From Umbelopsis isabellina (taxonomy: Eukaryota > Mucoromycota > Umbelopsidomycetes > Umbelopsidales > Umbelopsidaceae): a stretch of 64,000 bases of DNA. The stretch lies in the NCBI GenBank assembly GCA_016758905.1, contig JAEPQZ010000005.1, positions 1,054,001-1,118,000 on the forward strand, in the 5' to 3' direction. Shown here piece by piece: positions 33,001 to 49,176 of this stretch; positions within the stretch are counted from its first letter, which is position 1, and the number at the start of each line of letters is the position of its first letter. Position numbers and translations under genes: made by a program. The notes under the pieces are model-generated. The model saw only the letters and a list, made by a program, of their open reading frames with translations, ran no database searches and had not been told where the DNA came from.

Positions 33001-36000
33001 AATCAATATATGTGGCTTGTTAGACAACATCAATAACACAACCTTGACTTCAGCATATCCAATGTGGCGAAAGCAAAAATCACCAAAGGTATTAGCAGAT
33101 TCATTGACTTGGCTACATTCTGCTATCATGGAGTTCGGAATAAGGGGCCTACAAATCAGAGATGTCATTGACTTTCTCAAGTATGCTTTGACCAACACCA
33201 ACGCTTCTGTTCGCACTAGTGCAGTGTTAGTACTTGGAGCACTGCGACTTTACATTGGTCCAGAGGTGAAATCTTTCGTACAGGACGTCAGCCCTGCATT
33301 ACTGGCAACGATTGAAGCTGAATTTGACAAAGTGGCTAGTATGGAGCCTCCAAAGCCAAGTAAAGGCAACGCAGATGAGGGAGAGGATAATAACAATGAT
33401 GCCATTGAGTCGTTGTTCCCTAGGGTTGACATTTCTTCACAATTGTCAAAAGTGTCCTCGGATTGTAATGATGCCAATTGGAAAGTGCGCAAAGAGGGTC
33501 TGGAAAAGACATTGACTATAATTAACGAAGCTAATAAGAGGATCAAGCCAAGCTTGGGTGAATTCCCTGCCGTCTTGAAGCAAAGATTGAACGATAGCAA
33601 CAAAAATCTCCAGATCATGACTTTAGAGATTACAGGGCTACTGGCAATTTCCATGGGCAAACCATTTGAGCGTTACGTTAAGACGGTAGCATCCCCAGTA
33701 ATATCTGTACTGACAGACAACAAAGCCAATGTGCGTGCTGCAGGGGTGGCTTGCCTTGTCAATCTGCAAACAATTTGTGGTCTTGAACCCTTGCTTCCAG
33801 CCATTGCCACTGGATTATCAAGTGATTCACCAACTTTGCGTAAGGATTTACTAGCTTGGTTGGACGAAACACTCAAAGCTGGTGGGACAGCCGACCTTAG
33901 CCCTTTGATAAGTGGGGTGTTGTCTTGTTTGCAAGATAGAAATGCCGAAGTCAGGAAATCGGCACAAGCTTGCTTGCCTTTTGTGATCTCTAGTGCGGGA
34001 TATGATCATGTCATGTCCAAAGTATCAGATTTGAAGGCGGCTCAACGCCAGACCATCATGCCTTTTGTTGAAGCTGCAAGAGGTCAATCTAAATCCAACA
34101 ATCCGAGCAGCCCAGTTCCAAGCACAGTTACTCGTGGTAAAGCTGAGACTCGAAGACTTACTGACAACTCAGATATGGCAGAGGAGAGGACTGTGTTACC
34201 AAAACCGCGAACTATGTTGAAAAAGAAGACCACAATCGCTAGAAGTTTGGGAGGAACCCCCGCTTCCCGGTCACCTACGCAATCAGCCGCAATGAGTCCA
34301 GCCTCGAGTTCTGCTGATGATTCAGCTCCTCCCATTTTAACTGCTGAACCAGGACCGAAACTTGTACGAGCCAAAAAAGAAAATCGATGGCAATTCGAGT
34401 CTCCTCGGCAAGATGTACTCGACTCTTTGCAGAATCAGATTGGCAACAACTTTAGTCCTTCACTTATCAAGTTTATGTTCAGCAAAAGTCTACATGCAGA
34501 TCGTGACTATTTGGCGGCGCTCAATATGCTTGATGAATGCCTTGTTAACCCGGAATTATGCAGTACCAAATATAATGTTGATTTTTCCGAAATGAAGCAA
34601 CGATATATTGCTAATGCCGATCTTGTTCTCAAATATTTGACCATTCGCTTTTTCGATACAAGCACAAGCATGCTAATCAAGTGCCTAGATTTGACTGAAC
34701 ATTTGATATCTATAATGGAAGAGGAGAGCTATCATTTGTCTGAATATGAAGCTATTTCTTTCATACCATTCCTCATCAATAAGGTAAGTTTCGTTGACCT
34801 TGCACAGAGCTTGTCGCGTTTTTTGATTCTCACGCCTAATGCATCTACAGGTGGGAGATCCAAAGGAAACAATGCGAGTACGAATTAGAGGCATACTTGC
34901 AACAATTTGCCGTATATACCCTGGAAGCAAGATGTTCAATCATCTACTTGAAGTCACTGCTAACTCTAAGAACGCCAAAGCGCGCGCAGAATGCCTAGAA
35001 GAAGTCTCAGCATTGATTCAACGTAATGGAGTTTCCGTCATGTTACCTCAGAAGTCTCTTCCTATTATTGCTGGTCATATCAGCGATCGTGACGCTGGCG
35101 TTCGCAATGCTGCGTTAGGAGCTGTTGCTCAAGCATATACTTTGATGGGTGACCCTGTTTACAAATATGTCGGAAGACTGAGTGAAAAGGATATGAGTAT
35201 GGTTGAGGAGCGCTTAAAGGTATACACTGAAACAAATATGATTGTCTCGAGAGTATACGCTAACATACGAATTCGATGCTGCAGCGTACCAAGACTAGTG
35301 TGTCGATTGCTCCACCGCAACCCAAACGTACTGCAGTTAATAATGATGATCTACATAACGATCAATCACTTTCCCATTCTGATCTTCCACGACCATCTCG
35401 GATGTCATTGAGCAAAGGAAAGTTATCGCTACCTCGGCCCAAACAGTATGTGCAACCCAGAGCTGTCGAAATCGAGCCTATGGCTGGTGTAGAGCATGAG
35501 CACGAGAGAGAACTGCCACGACCAAGTGGACAATCCTTTTTGCCAGAGCCACGGGCAGTTCGCTCACCACCAAAGGCTACCCAAATATCTCCAGAACGTA
35601 ATGAATACATGATGGACTTTTTGATAACACAAATCACTAGCGGTGATCCACACCCGAGCATAGATGCACTTAAAAAGTTGGACAAGATTTTAAGTACTCA
35701 ACCGGAAATGGTCTTACCAGATGTCGACGCTCTTGTAAATGCTATAACCTTACAAGTTCGATTGGCGTTCTCCGCTTTAGATGGTCGGTCAGCATCTTTG
35801 ACTCGACTCTGTAAACATTTGGTTAACGCGCTCGTACTCCTATTCTCTAATCGCCAACTTGCAACACATGTATCGCAAGATGCTCTTCATCGTTTGCTTC
35901 AAGAGCTTGCTCACCGTCTTCTGGATGTTGATATGCTTTCAGTGGAAACTGGACCACAGCTATCCAAAGCGCTAAATGTTGCTATGGTCAAGGTCTTAGA

Positions 36001-37497
36001 ATTCAGTGACCGTAATGCTTCTATCAGCGCTTTACTGGCAATCTTGGTCAATTGTGCTGCCGAACTTCGACCTGGTGATTCGACTACAAGCAAGGAATCT
36101 CGCTTTACCGAACTGATTATGAAATGCTTATGGAAGCTTTCCAAGACGATCCAAGAGCATATGCGAAATGGGAGCATCAATCCAGATCAACTATTGCTAG
36201 ACATCAACACCTTTTTTGTTGCAACACCTCCTACTGAATGGAAGCAAAGAGCTGCAGAGCAAGTTCCTTTCGGAGAGATGCCATTGCGCACAGCGAAAAC
36301 CCTTATCTTGGAATTGATTACCGGACTAGGCGATAGTGTGTTTGACCATTTAACGCTGATTGATGATCCACAACGAAGTTGTGTATATCCATACCTGCAT
36401 CACATGCTGCAAGCTCGCCGTAAAAAGCATGAAGTTGATCAACAAGCAAGCAGGCCATCAAAAGTAGATCAGAAGCATCCTGCAGCTGCGAGTGAACAAT
36501 CGCACGAACCAGATGTTCACAGGCCCAGTCGCCCCACCTCTACTGTATCTGTGAATGATATGAACGGTTCTCGTCCTGTATCAATTGCTGAATCGACAGA
36601 CAGCTTTGAAAACACATCTGCAAACTCAATACCTCACAACGCTATGCCTGTTAGTGATGATACGCCGATGGAAGGTGTGCAAACACAATTGCCTGCCAGT
36701 AATCAAAACAACAATGATCCCAAAGCGTTGACAGACGTTGAGATGAACAACCTTCTGACTCAAATTTTTGTAAAAATTGGAACTCGGGAGAAGACGAAAC
36801 AGGTAAGCAGAATAGGCGAAAATGTAAGTTGGCATGCAATGAATAACAGTATCTTGCGTAGGGAATTGTGGAATTGTATGAATTTCAGAAGAAATATCCT
36901 CATGCTGAAACGAAAGTAAACGCATATCTCAGTCAAACTGGCAACTACTTCCAAAGCTATATTCGACGGGGTCTCAACAACTTGTCAGCTGAGGATGATT
37001 CTTTGAAAGCTAATGTGTCCAACAACTCTAATGAAGAAACAAAAGAGCCAAGCGGTCACCGTTCTTTTGACGATGTATCTCCTAGATCATCACGACCTCA
37101 ATCCATGGGTAAAATATTGCCATCATAACACAAAGGCATTAACTGTAACATGCAAAGTTTTACTTACCAATACATTTACTGATATTTAGTGGAAGATCCA
37201 GCCGAAATCAAGCAGCGCTTGCTTCGCTTACAGCAGAAGTTTGGTTATCGCACCGAGCCTGACGAAACAGATGTAGCTGCCGGGTTTAACAACATTCAGA
37301 AACGTGCATCGACTCTTTCACTGGTAAGAGAATACCAATGATGTTTACTTCTTATCAAACCTTTTGGGTAATAATGTCTTTCATTTTTGCAGGAACCAAC
37401 ACAACGCGAGTCGGACCGTACCCAAAGTGTATCTGCTTTGAAGGAGAGACTTGCAAGAATGAAGCGAGCTCTGGATTCCTCTATCACTGACCCGTAG
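30012..37497 (+). CDS. XMAP215/ch-TOG/Stu2 microtubule polymerase
   Basis: Nineteen exons: 30012-30071, 30130-30317, 30387-30513, 30575-30654, 30720-30810, 30873-31083, 31139-31245, 31315-31428, 31492-31593, 31668-32141, 32204-32564, 32621-32818, 32884-32985, 33054-34783, 34851-35219, 35285-36802, 36862-37108, 37190-37323 and 37393-37497 (2105 residues). The protein adds tubulin at microtubule plus ends and acts at spindle poles. Arrayed TOG (HEAT) domains lie at about 1-225, 270-500, 600-830, 870-1110 and 1205-1440, joined by Pro/Lys/Ala-rich linkers that bind the lattice. A further helical domain (about 1520-1760) and a conserved tail with ELYEFQKKYPHAETKVNAYL follow. Five TOGs plus a C-terminal helical domain match the animal layout, not the two-TOG yeast Stu2/Alp14 form. 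All exon phases close. Confidence 0.94.
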
Positions 37498-37660
37498 TTT
37501 ACACATTGATATTTATTTTGTACTAAAACATTTTACATAATTGCACAATCAAGCAAAAGCTGGAATTTTTAAAAAAATATGTTGCTTTTGAAAAACATAA
37601 ACCAAACACAGTTTAAAAACAGTAAATACATACAGGTGTATCTTAATGCAATGCACGAGT

Positions 37661-38771
37661 TCATCCTGTCCAAGCATTAAGTACTGTGACAAAGGGCACA
37701 AGTGCTTCGTATGCTTCGGCAACCTTTTCTAAAAAGCCTGGGGACAGGACTTGAAGGTCATCCCAACGCCTTCCGACCACAAAACTTTTGTATCTCAAAA
37801 GGTCAATGTCTGGATGCTGCTTGTCAACCCCTTTGGGAGCTGTTTTCAATTGATCGTCATCCAGTAATGCAGTTCCTTTTTGACCCCAAATCTCTTCTAG
37901 TAAAGGCACTTCGAGGGATTGCCTCAGCAATGTAGAGTCTTCCAATATACCCTGCCGTATCCTCGCTAGTATGGCTGAGGATGGGCTCCACACACCAGCT
38001 CCTACGAATGAACGTCCGCCAGGACAAACACTTAGATAATATCCAGCAAATGGGCTCTTCTTCCCTCCACGAGAAAACGAAGCAGAAAGAAATGTTTTAT
38101 AGGGCCGTCGGTCATTGGTAAATCGTAGATCCCGGCTGGACAAAGCCTTATTAACATTACACAATACAAGTCGCACATTTTTCATTATGTACTTACTTTA
38201 GCCGATATACAGCGTCTTTTGGTGCAATTTCCAGTATGGTGGGATCTAGTTCACGAGCCTGACGCATGACTTGATCAACAAAATCGACAAAGTCTTGACG
38301 CGTTTTTAGCCAGCGATCATTATGCAGAAGCATAAATTCCCTATCATTGTTCTCTGCTAGATCAGCCATGAACTGCAGACTGTCAGGCGACATTGCGTCA
38401 GGGAAAGGCGCTCCCTTTGGTCGTGGTATGGTCAGAATAGCAGGATTCACGTCCGTCGCGACACGCACTGTTTCAAGCGATTCAACCTCTTTCTTCTTCC
38501 CCTTCTTAGCCTTGTGTCCACTTTCATTGGCCCCTTTGTCACTGTTTCTTCGTTTAGTACTACTTTTCTTTGTAACACGAGGTTTGTCTTCCATGAATTC
38601 TTCACTACTGTCATCACTATCTGGTTCCGGCTTCTCAATTGAATCCTCCTTCTCCTGTGAAGCGACTAGGTCATTGGCTCGGCTAACCCTGGTTCTGAGT
38701 CTCGTTGGCTGAACACTGTTACTATTGGGTTTGACATTAGCCTGCTTTATGGATCGCGTTTCCCTGACCAT
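37661..38771 (-). CDS. DUF2461 family protein
   Basis: Exons 38197-38771 and 37661-38135 encode 349 residues (frame kept by aa|c). The first 100 residues are charged and disordered, with Lys-rich clusters that could serve as a nuclear signal (TKKSSTKRRNSDK, HKAKKGKKKE). The rest is a DUF2461 domain: SLQFMADLAENNDREFMLLH near its start, NDRRPYKTFLSASFSRGGKK and GYYLSVCPGGRSFVGAGVW in the middle, and a C-terminal VVGRRWDD. The family is widespread in bacteria and fungi, and its biochemical role is unknown. It is convergent with the TOG gene, 163 bp apart. Confidence 0.9.
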
Positions 38772-39086
38772 GCTGATTCAGCAGACACCAAAAATGGGCG
38801 TTTATGGAGGAAGGGAAATATGCACAGATTTTTTTAATTTTTTTACAATTTTCAACATACAATGATATATCCATACGAATACTGCTTGCTGATAACCCAT
38901 AAAAGCTAATACGGTTTTAGAAACCCACAAAGTGGTGCTATAGTACATGGAGGTCTTGAATTTGAGTATGAATAGAGTATGCGCTTTGCTGGTCTGATTA
39001 CAATTTGAAGTCCTTGCTGGCCATATTACATCCGAAGTTCTTGGATGGCCAAAAGACGAACTATCACAGTTCCTAATAAATGTATC
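38772..39086. repeat. Intergenic with short imperfect direct repeat
   Basis: This 315-bp gap lies between two minus-strand genes. Two similar 17-18-bp units, GAAGTCCTTGCTGGCCA (39007-39023) and GAAGTTCTTGGATGGCCA (39034-39051), sit 10 bp apart. The unit is too short to classify and may be a local duplication in the 3' UTR of the F-box gene. Confidence 0.4.
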
Positions 39087-40475
39087 TCAATAATGGTCAT
39101 AAGAGAGAATGCCTGTGAAATGGATACGAATGTCAGTGTCTTGCTTGACTTCCTGCTTGACTTTGATTTTTATGGCTTTGGCCCATTCTCGAGATTGATT
39201 ATCGCTATAAACCGGTAGCACCAATATCAATTTCTTTGGCACACTATCTGGCGTGCCACGAAACGCATTGCTAATGAGTTCTTCCAATTTGCCTCCCAGC
39301 TTGCCTGAGGTCCAGTCATTTAACATATGAGAGACCTCGGTTTGAAAAGTGATGGAAAGCGTCTGAATATTAAGATTTCGAATACCATTAATGATCCCAT
39401 GCCCCGCAAAGAAGTTCGTCAGCTCCAGTTTCTTTAGATGAGTCAACTGCTGGAGCCAATTGCACATTGAATTTTCGGCAGCCAACCACACAGCCTTCAT
39501 TCTATCAGACCAATCAAGATGACTACGATCGCCGGACCATCCGATCAAGTGTAGATTTTCAAGGTTGGGGCAAGAGTGCAGTAAGCATTCATTCCAAACT
39601 CGAGCTGACCAAGAGCTACAAAAACCAAATGTCAAAGAAGTAACATTAGGAAGCTGGCTCAGATATCTGTACTTGGCAACCACACGGGTTTCTCGAGCTA
39701 GCCAGTCTAATTCATCCTTGATAGGGTCAGTATATTCCAATTCTTCTTCGTCAATAAGATGCTTTATAGAGATAACTTTAAGCGTTGGTGATAACCATTT
39801 GTGTGAGTCAGATACACGATGATAATATTTGTGATGATCAAAGCCAGATGCTCCTGCGTGACTCAAATAAAGTTCTTTCAATTTACGTAAATGTACGAAG
39901 CGCTCCAGAGAGAAATTGGGACCGTCGCAATTGTGTCTGACTTGTTGACAATTAACGATTTCCAAATTATGCAGCCGAGATAACAAACTATGTATTTCGG
40001 GAAAAGACATATTGACAGTATTGAGGCAAGTCAACGACGTTAGTATACTGAGCGATGCAAAATCTAGTCCAAGGTGTCTTGTCGAACTTCGAAGGGTTAA
40101 GTATTGTATATGGTTTTGATGTCTTTGTAACAGGATGCTATTGACGAATTTCTGATATTGAGCTCCTAGTTGATGCCGGTCTAGCTTTAGACTTTTCCAC
40201 TATGTTATTGACAATTTGTTAACCTGGTTGAAGAATTAATGGTATTACATGACATCGAAACCTACCACGCATCCGCTTTCCAGTAGTCTTGTCCAGCGTC
40301 GACAGACAAGTCGCAGCGTTCCCAGCGTTATCGGAGTGTGGTCCATTGCCTGGAAAATCTGCAACAGGCAATCGTCGTTCAAGGTGTCATTGAAACCGGA
40401 ACTTCGATGACGCTTTCTAGGTCGGTAGTTGACAAGGCGTCCTTCGTCGCTGCGTATACCCGATCGTAGCAACAT
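39087..40475 (-). CDS. F-box/leucine-rich-repeat protein
   Basis: Exons 40266-40475 and 39087-40199 encode 440 residues. An N-terminal F-box (about residues 32-68, LNDDCLLQIFQAMD then LRLVCRRWTRLLESG) would bind Skp1. Leucine-rich repeats follow (HIQYLTLRSST, LHNLEIVNCQQV, LPNVTSLTFGFC, CPNLENLHLIGW, LTHLKKLELTNFF). It is a probable substrate receptor of an SCF ubiquitin ligase; the target is unknown. Such genes are expanded in Mucoromycota. The first intron acceptor (40200-40202 on the plus strand) keeps frame. Confidence 0.87.
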
Positions 40476-40662
40476 TTAAAATTCTAATTTGGTTGAAGGA
40501 CTGGTTTGGAGTCAGGAGGAGTACAGGGTGGCGAACGTGATACTCGGGGAGGAATTTTTATTAAGTGCGCAGCTTATAGCAAGCACACGATTACCCACAA
40601 AAATAATGTAAAACCAAGATTTTACAGCAACAAATCTTTTACCGTAAATCAGTTCTTTGAAT

Positions 40663-44707
<4,045 letters not shown>

Positions 44708-45364
44708 TTGCGCTGACAAAATGTTTAAATATATGAAAGGTTAATAGTATTATTCATTAGACATCGATATCGAGACTCACAGTTTATAATGTAGGGTTTA
44801 TGAGAGTTTTATTGATTATGATATGTATTTCTTCTCGACGGAACCATTCATATTCTATATGGCTATATTATGTATGGCTATCGAAATATTAGTCAATTCG
44901 ATCAAAACGCCATCAAACAAGTAGAACAAGGAAATTGTTGCCGTCTTGGAGATATGCAATAACACAATATGATGATAATGTTCATATTTAAAATTCCATC
45001 AAGAAAGCAGATTCTATCAAGGAAGTAGATCATGTAGGTGAAGAAGTATCAGTGCGAAATTTTGAGAAAAATGCATAATGATATTACTTTGTATTACTTT
45101 CGTGGAAACATCATTCTTTATACTTTGAGGGAAAAAGGGTTCAAAGTATACACTGACATACTAAAACCACTGCCTATTTTTCTTATCATTGCCATGCTCT
45201 TAGCTTCTACTTTCTCTTGTGCTATCGTATGCGGATTAGGTGAAGCAAACCTCACCTAGTTGTCAAGCGTGCTGAGTTTGGGTACTTTTCCTACAGAAAA
45301 ATAAACCTTTACTTAGTTGATATACAAAACTGAACCAGCAATGAAGATTGATCTATAGTATAAC
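44708..45364. promoter_or_regulatory. Divergent promoter region, PEX6 and SGF73
   Basis: This 657-bp AT-rich region lies between divergent genes. An imperfect direct repeat (ATCAAGAAAGCAGATT and ATCAAGGAAGTAGATC) lies near 44998-45031. A frame starting GTG at 45038 (73 codons) has no support as a gene. Confidence 0.4.
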
Positions 45365-47439
45365 ATGCCACTGACAGCCCACATTGCCAACCGGAAGCCA
45401 AGTATGTGACATGTATATTCATAGTTATATTAGGATCTCGCAACGTGGTACATGTTCTATGACTGGATGCTGATTATGTGATTGTAAAAACTCGTGTAGG
45501 CATAGACGGCTTCTCAGACAAGCAGCAGTCTGTTCTTAAACAGAAGAAAGGAGATATCGAAAAATTGGAGACTGGTAAGGACAAGCACGCTCAAGGAACC
45601 ATAATGAAAGTGGCGAGTGGCCGTAAATCATATATTCTAGCCACCAGTCATCATTGATTTATTGTTCCATTGTTTATCGCAAGCACTCGGGCCGACACTA
45701 ATCTACATTTAATAGATATTAAAAATCTTGTTGAACCGGTCATTGCATCTAATCCTAGCTGGTCAGGGCATGTTACGCCCAGCACATTACAGCTCTTTCA
45801 GGATGATAGCAGTTGGAATCTCATACTAAAGAAGGAGAAAAACAAGATGTTTGAGAAAGATAATATACCAAGCTATAATAGCAGCAATCCATCTTTATTA
45901 GATTCATTCCAAAGCTCTCTTTCGTTTTCTTCCTCTGAGGATGGTATGTACATGAGCAAAACTGCGAATAATTTAGTTTTTTTGATCTCTAACTATCATA
46001 TATTCGTCTACATTTTTAATTATACAGAAAATGAAGTACCCAAATCGCCTGTCAGTAGCACTTTGAAAGCTAGCGATATGAAGACATATGGATCAAGGCC
46101 TATTGAAGAAGACGTAATTGTTTTGCAGTGCAAGGTTTGCTCCAAACCGATATTGGCCAGCAATTTTGCTTATCACAAAGGTTAGGGTCAAACAGCGCCA
46201 TTTGAATCAAAACCACCCCTAGACTCAGCTTCTCATTTTCCCCCATTTCTCAGAGAATTGCAATCGACTAGAACAGGAAGCGTTGATGGCGGAATCAGCG
46301 TCAAAGGATTTGAAACTGTCGCCAAACTCTGATGATGAGAGTGTGAAAAGTAGCACACCTTTGTATAAAAAATCTAAAAAGAAGCGCAATAATGATGACT
46401 TGGATCGTGGTCATCTCGGAAAGAAAGGCCGGAAGGGCAGCATCACGTCCATTGCCTCACAGACCTCAGAAGGTATGTAGTTGAGAAAGCTGACTTATTT
46501 TAATGGAAGGTTCATTCTGATTTACAACCTCCCCTGTTACAGAAGGTACGCCAGTGCTACCCCGCAAACAACTACCTAACAGTTCCGACAAACCCGATAA
46601 GAAAAAGAAGAAAGAGAAGCAAGCTAAAGTGAAAGCAACGCCTAAAGAGAAACGTGAGTTTTTTTTAAATCAACATAGCTTGCTTTTTAAACGGTATTAT
46701 CCTAACGGTTCACTTGAAACTAACTTTATATCATATATAGCGCCGCTCGACCTTGACAAGCAGTGTGGCGTCATACAGGGACCAAATAATCAACCTTGTG
46801 CAAGATCACTGACCTGCAAAAGTCATTCTATGGGAGCCAAGAGAGCTGTTGTAGGACGATCACAACCATACGATGTACTGTTAGCTGCATATCAGAAGAA
46901 ATCCATAGGTCGACCGCAGAGTAAGTGAGCTCAATTTTAAGTTAATATCAAGTATTCTGGTAACTGATTTAATTCGATTGGAAACAGATTCATCAGGATC
47001 ACCTCTGATGCAAAAAGCAACGCTATCTACCAACAAGCTCCGTATACCGAAAAAAGCCCTTATCGCTGCACCATCGGCAACTCCAGCACCAGAAGTAGAA
47101 GCAATTGATTCAGATGAAGAGGTTGAAACGATAATGGAAGCTATTAGGTCTTCATGCCCAAGCCCATTAGCGGAAACACCACGTCCGTTTATGAATCGCC
47201 GCAATAGATGTGTCCGCCTTCGCGATCTTTTGATTGATGCGATATCCCCGAAATCTAGTTTAACCGACAACACACAGTCCACGCAAATAAGAACAGCTGC
47301 CAATGCTGGCATTGGTCAACTATCTGGATATCCATTGCAAAACAAAGTAGCGGGTTTCAATGGTGCAAATGGCATGAAGCTACCTGATTCCACATTTCGA
47401 TTACCAGACGGAAGTCCACCAAAGCTTACTTTACGATAA
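45365..47439 (+). CDS. SGF73: SAGA-associated factor 73 (ataxin-7 homologue)
   Basis: Eight exons: 45365-45401, 45500-45574, 45716-45943, 46028-46180, 46254-46472, 46543-46653, 46741-46920 and 46988-47439 (484 residues). Sgf73 anchors the H2B deubiquitinase module (Ubp8, Sgf11, Sus1) to SAGA. It carries an N-terminal zinc finger ([22 protein letters not shown]) and then a Lys-rich nuclear stretch. Next is the diagnostic SCA7 domain (about residues 276-330) with [22 protein letters not shown]. The acceptor at 45715 was selected because it alone keeps frame with exon 2; a nearer AG at 45683 does not. Every one of the seven introns is phase 1. Divergent from PEX6. Confidence 0.92.
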
Positions 47440-48258
47440 TGGTTCTGTATTTGCGTTACAAATGTATAATAAACAAGGGGAAGTCCTTTAATATCTTCAG
47501 TGTTTTTCATAAACTTTGATATAATCTATTTATGATGAGTACACTCTGCTTTCACGCTTTGATATCTGCGAAGCTCGCAGCTTCTCTATTGACGCGTTTT
47601 GAAAGTTCGGCTACGTTCATTGAGGATGTGTCTGGCAAGGAAAGAAGGAAGATGCATCAGTGATTTGAATATACGGCTTTCCACGCGTACTTAATTTGTT
47701 GCAGTAGAAGATGCTGTTCAGAGTGTGCATGCGAGTTATCTAGGTTATGTATGGGAGAACAAGCTTTGTTCATTCATAAACTATAAACTATACTTTCAAT
47801 GTACTTAATACACGATTTAATAGTGGCCACTTGCCACAATGCTGAAGATTTTGGCTAGGCACAAATTTTCTTCAGTGCGCCATAGGGTGGCGTAAATAGT
47901 CTTTTTTGGAGAGCAAGTATCGCTTGTAGCACAGCATTTCTGAGAGGAAAAAGCTGATTTCGAGAATCTTAACATTTCAGTGTATTATGATGCGAACGAA
48001 GCAAATTTCTTCTAGGTAGTTTGACATTTGCTGGTGGTGATAACTGTTGCTCAGTTGAAAATCTAATATTTTATCGGCAACCCCCAGTAGTCCTGTTCTT
48101 CCTTCTATTAACTCGTTTATCCAAACTCCACCCACGCCTTTACCGAAACACTCACGCCTTTTGTCAATCACAAGCCCTAAAGGCGAGTTTTAAAGACAAT
48201 ATCCAGCTATCTTTATTTACCTGGTTATAGATACACTTACTTTACCCGTAAAATTTAG
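47440..48258. other. Intergenic; possible 5' exons of the GATA gene
   Basis: This 819-bp region should hold the promoter and the missing first exon(s) of the downstream GATA factor. One candidate is 47987-48015 joined to 48089-48190: a Ser/Pro-rich frame (PSINSFIQTPPTPLPKHSRL) with plausible low-complexity coding character. I could not connect it in frame to the next exon with canonical sites. No other gene is seen. Confidence 0.35.
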
Positions 48259-48908
48259 ATGCTACGCAAGACCAGCTTATAATTTCGGGATATCAGGATG
48301 AAGTGGACGATATTTTGCGCCGAACGAGCTTCATCATGCAGAATGTCAGCTCCTTGGAGCAAGTTACCGAAAATCAGCCATCAGACACATGGCTGGATTC
48401 GATGATAACCAGTTCAAAAGAACTCCTTGGTTCAATACAGCAGCTCCAGGATAAATCTTCGAAACACGATTATAACCTGATATGGCGTAGAAGGCAGAAC
48501 AAATCTCGATCTACTCAAACGACAGGACGTCGAAGGGTGGTAAGTTTATTTCAAAATTACAAAATCCGGTGTTCATCTTTACTTACCTGTATACTTGATA
48601 GAAAGTAAATGCGCAATTGAGATGTCATTCCTGTAATATAACTGAAACTCCAGAATGGAGACGTGGTCCTGATGGGCCAAGAACGCTGTGTAATGCTTGT
48701 GGACTACGTAAGTCGCTGCCTTTTTCATGGGAAAAAAAAGAGATTATTTTGACTGACACTGTACTTACTGGCAATGGCAGACTATGCAAAACTTGTAAAA
48801 AATAGAACTGTTCATACAATGTCAGACAGAAAGAAACCATTGCCATGGGAGATCTCATCCATAGCTAAATTTCAGCACTCATATCGACAAGCAGATCGTA
48901 AATCTTAA
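48259..48908 (+). CDS. GATA zinc-finger transcription factor, 5' end unresolved
   Basis: Three exons are clear: 48259-48539, 48602-48707 and 48781-48908. The finger is a textbook fungal GATA C4 domain, CX2CX18CX2[21 protein letters not shown] then [15 protein letters not shown]. Splicing at 48707/48781 is needed to complete the CGLHYAKL tail. Reading through the intron would destroy it. The upstream exon begins in phase x|at after an acceptor (48257-48258), so at least one more 5' exon probably exists. If not, Met at 48336 gives a 145-residue protein. It resembles the white-collar-2/short GATA class, but no PAS domain is visible here. It may regulate nitrogen, iron or light responses; the target is unknown. 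Confidence 0.82.
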
Positions 48909-49176
48909 AAAACTGATCCGAAAACCAGATTATACCATACAACAAGCCATATACATTGGCAAGTTGCTCTTAATAGCAAGCTACCACAAAGTGTATATAA
49001 TAATACAATGTGCTGATCTGACAAGGTAAAAAGAACAAGCAAATCACAATGTAAAATGAAGCTTCATTGCTTGTTTCCAATAAGATTGACAGAAAGTATT
49101 ATAAGCATCAATCACAAGACAATAGAGTCCTCCTTGTTCATTCGTTGATAGAAGTAGTAAAGTGCTATAATAAAGT

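Noticed and set aside
45038-45259. Small frame with a hydrophobic C-terminal half between PEX6 and SGF73
   Set aside because: Non-ATG start, AT-rich chance composition and no homologous texture.
45684-45715. Earlier start of SGF73 exon 3 after the AG at 45683
   Set aside because: The phase does not match exon 2. The AG at 45715 does, and continues the protein smoothly.
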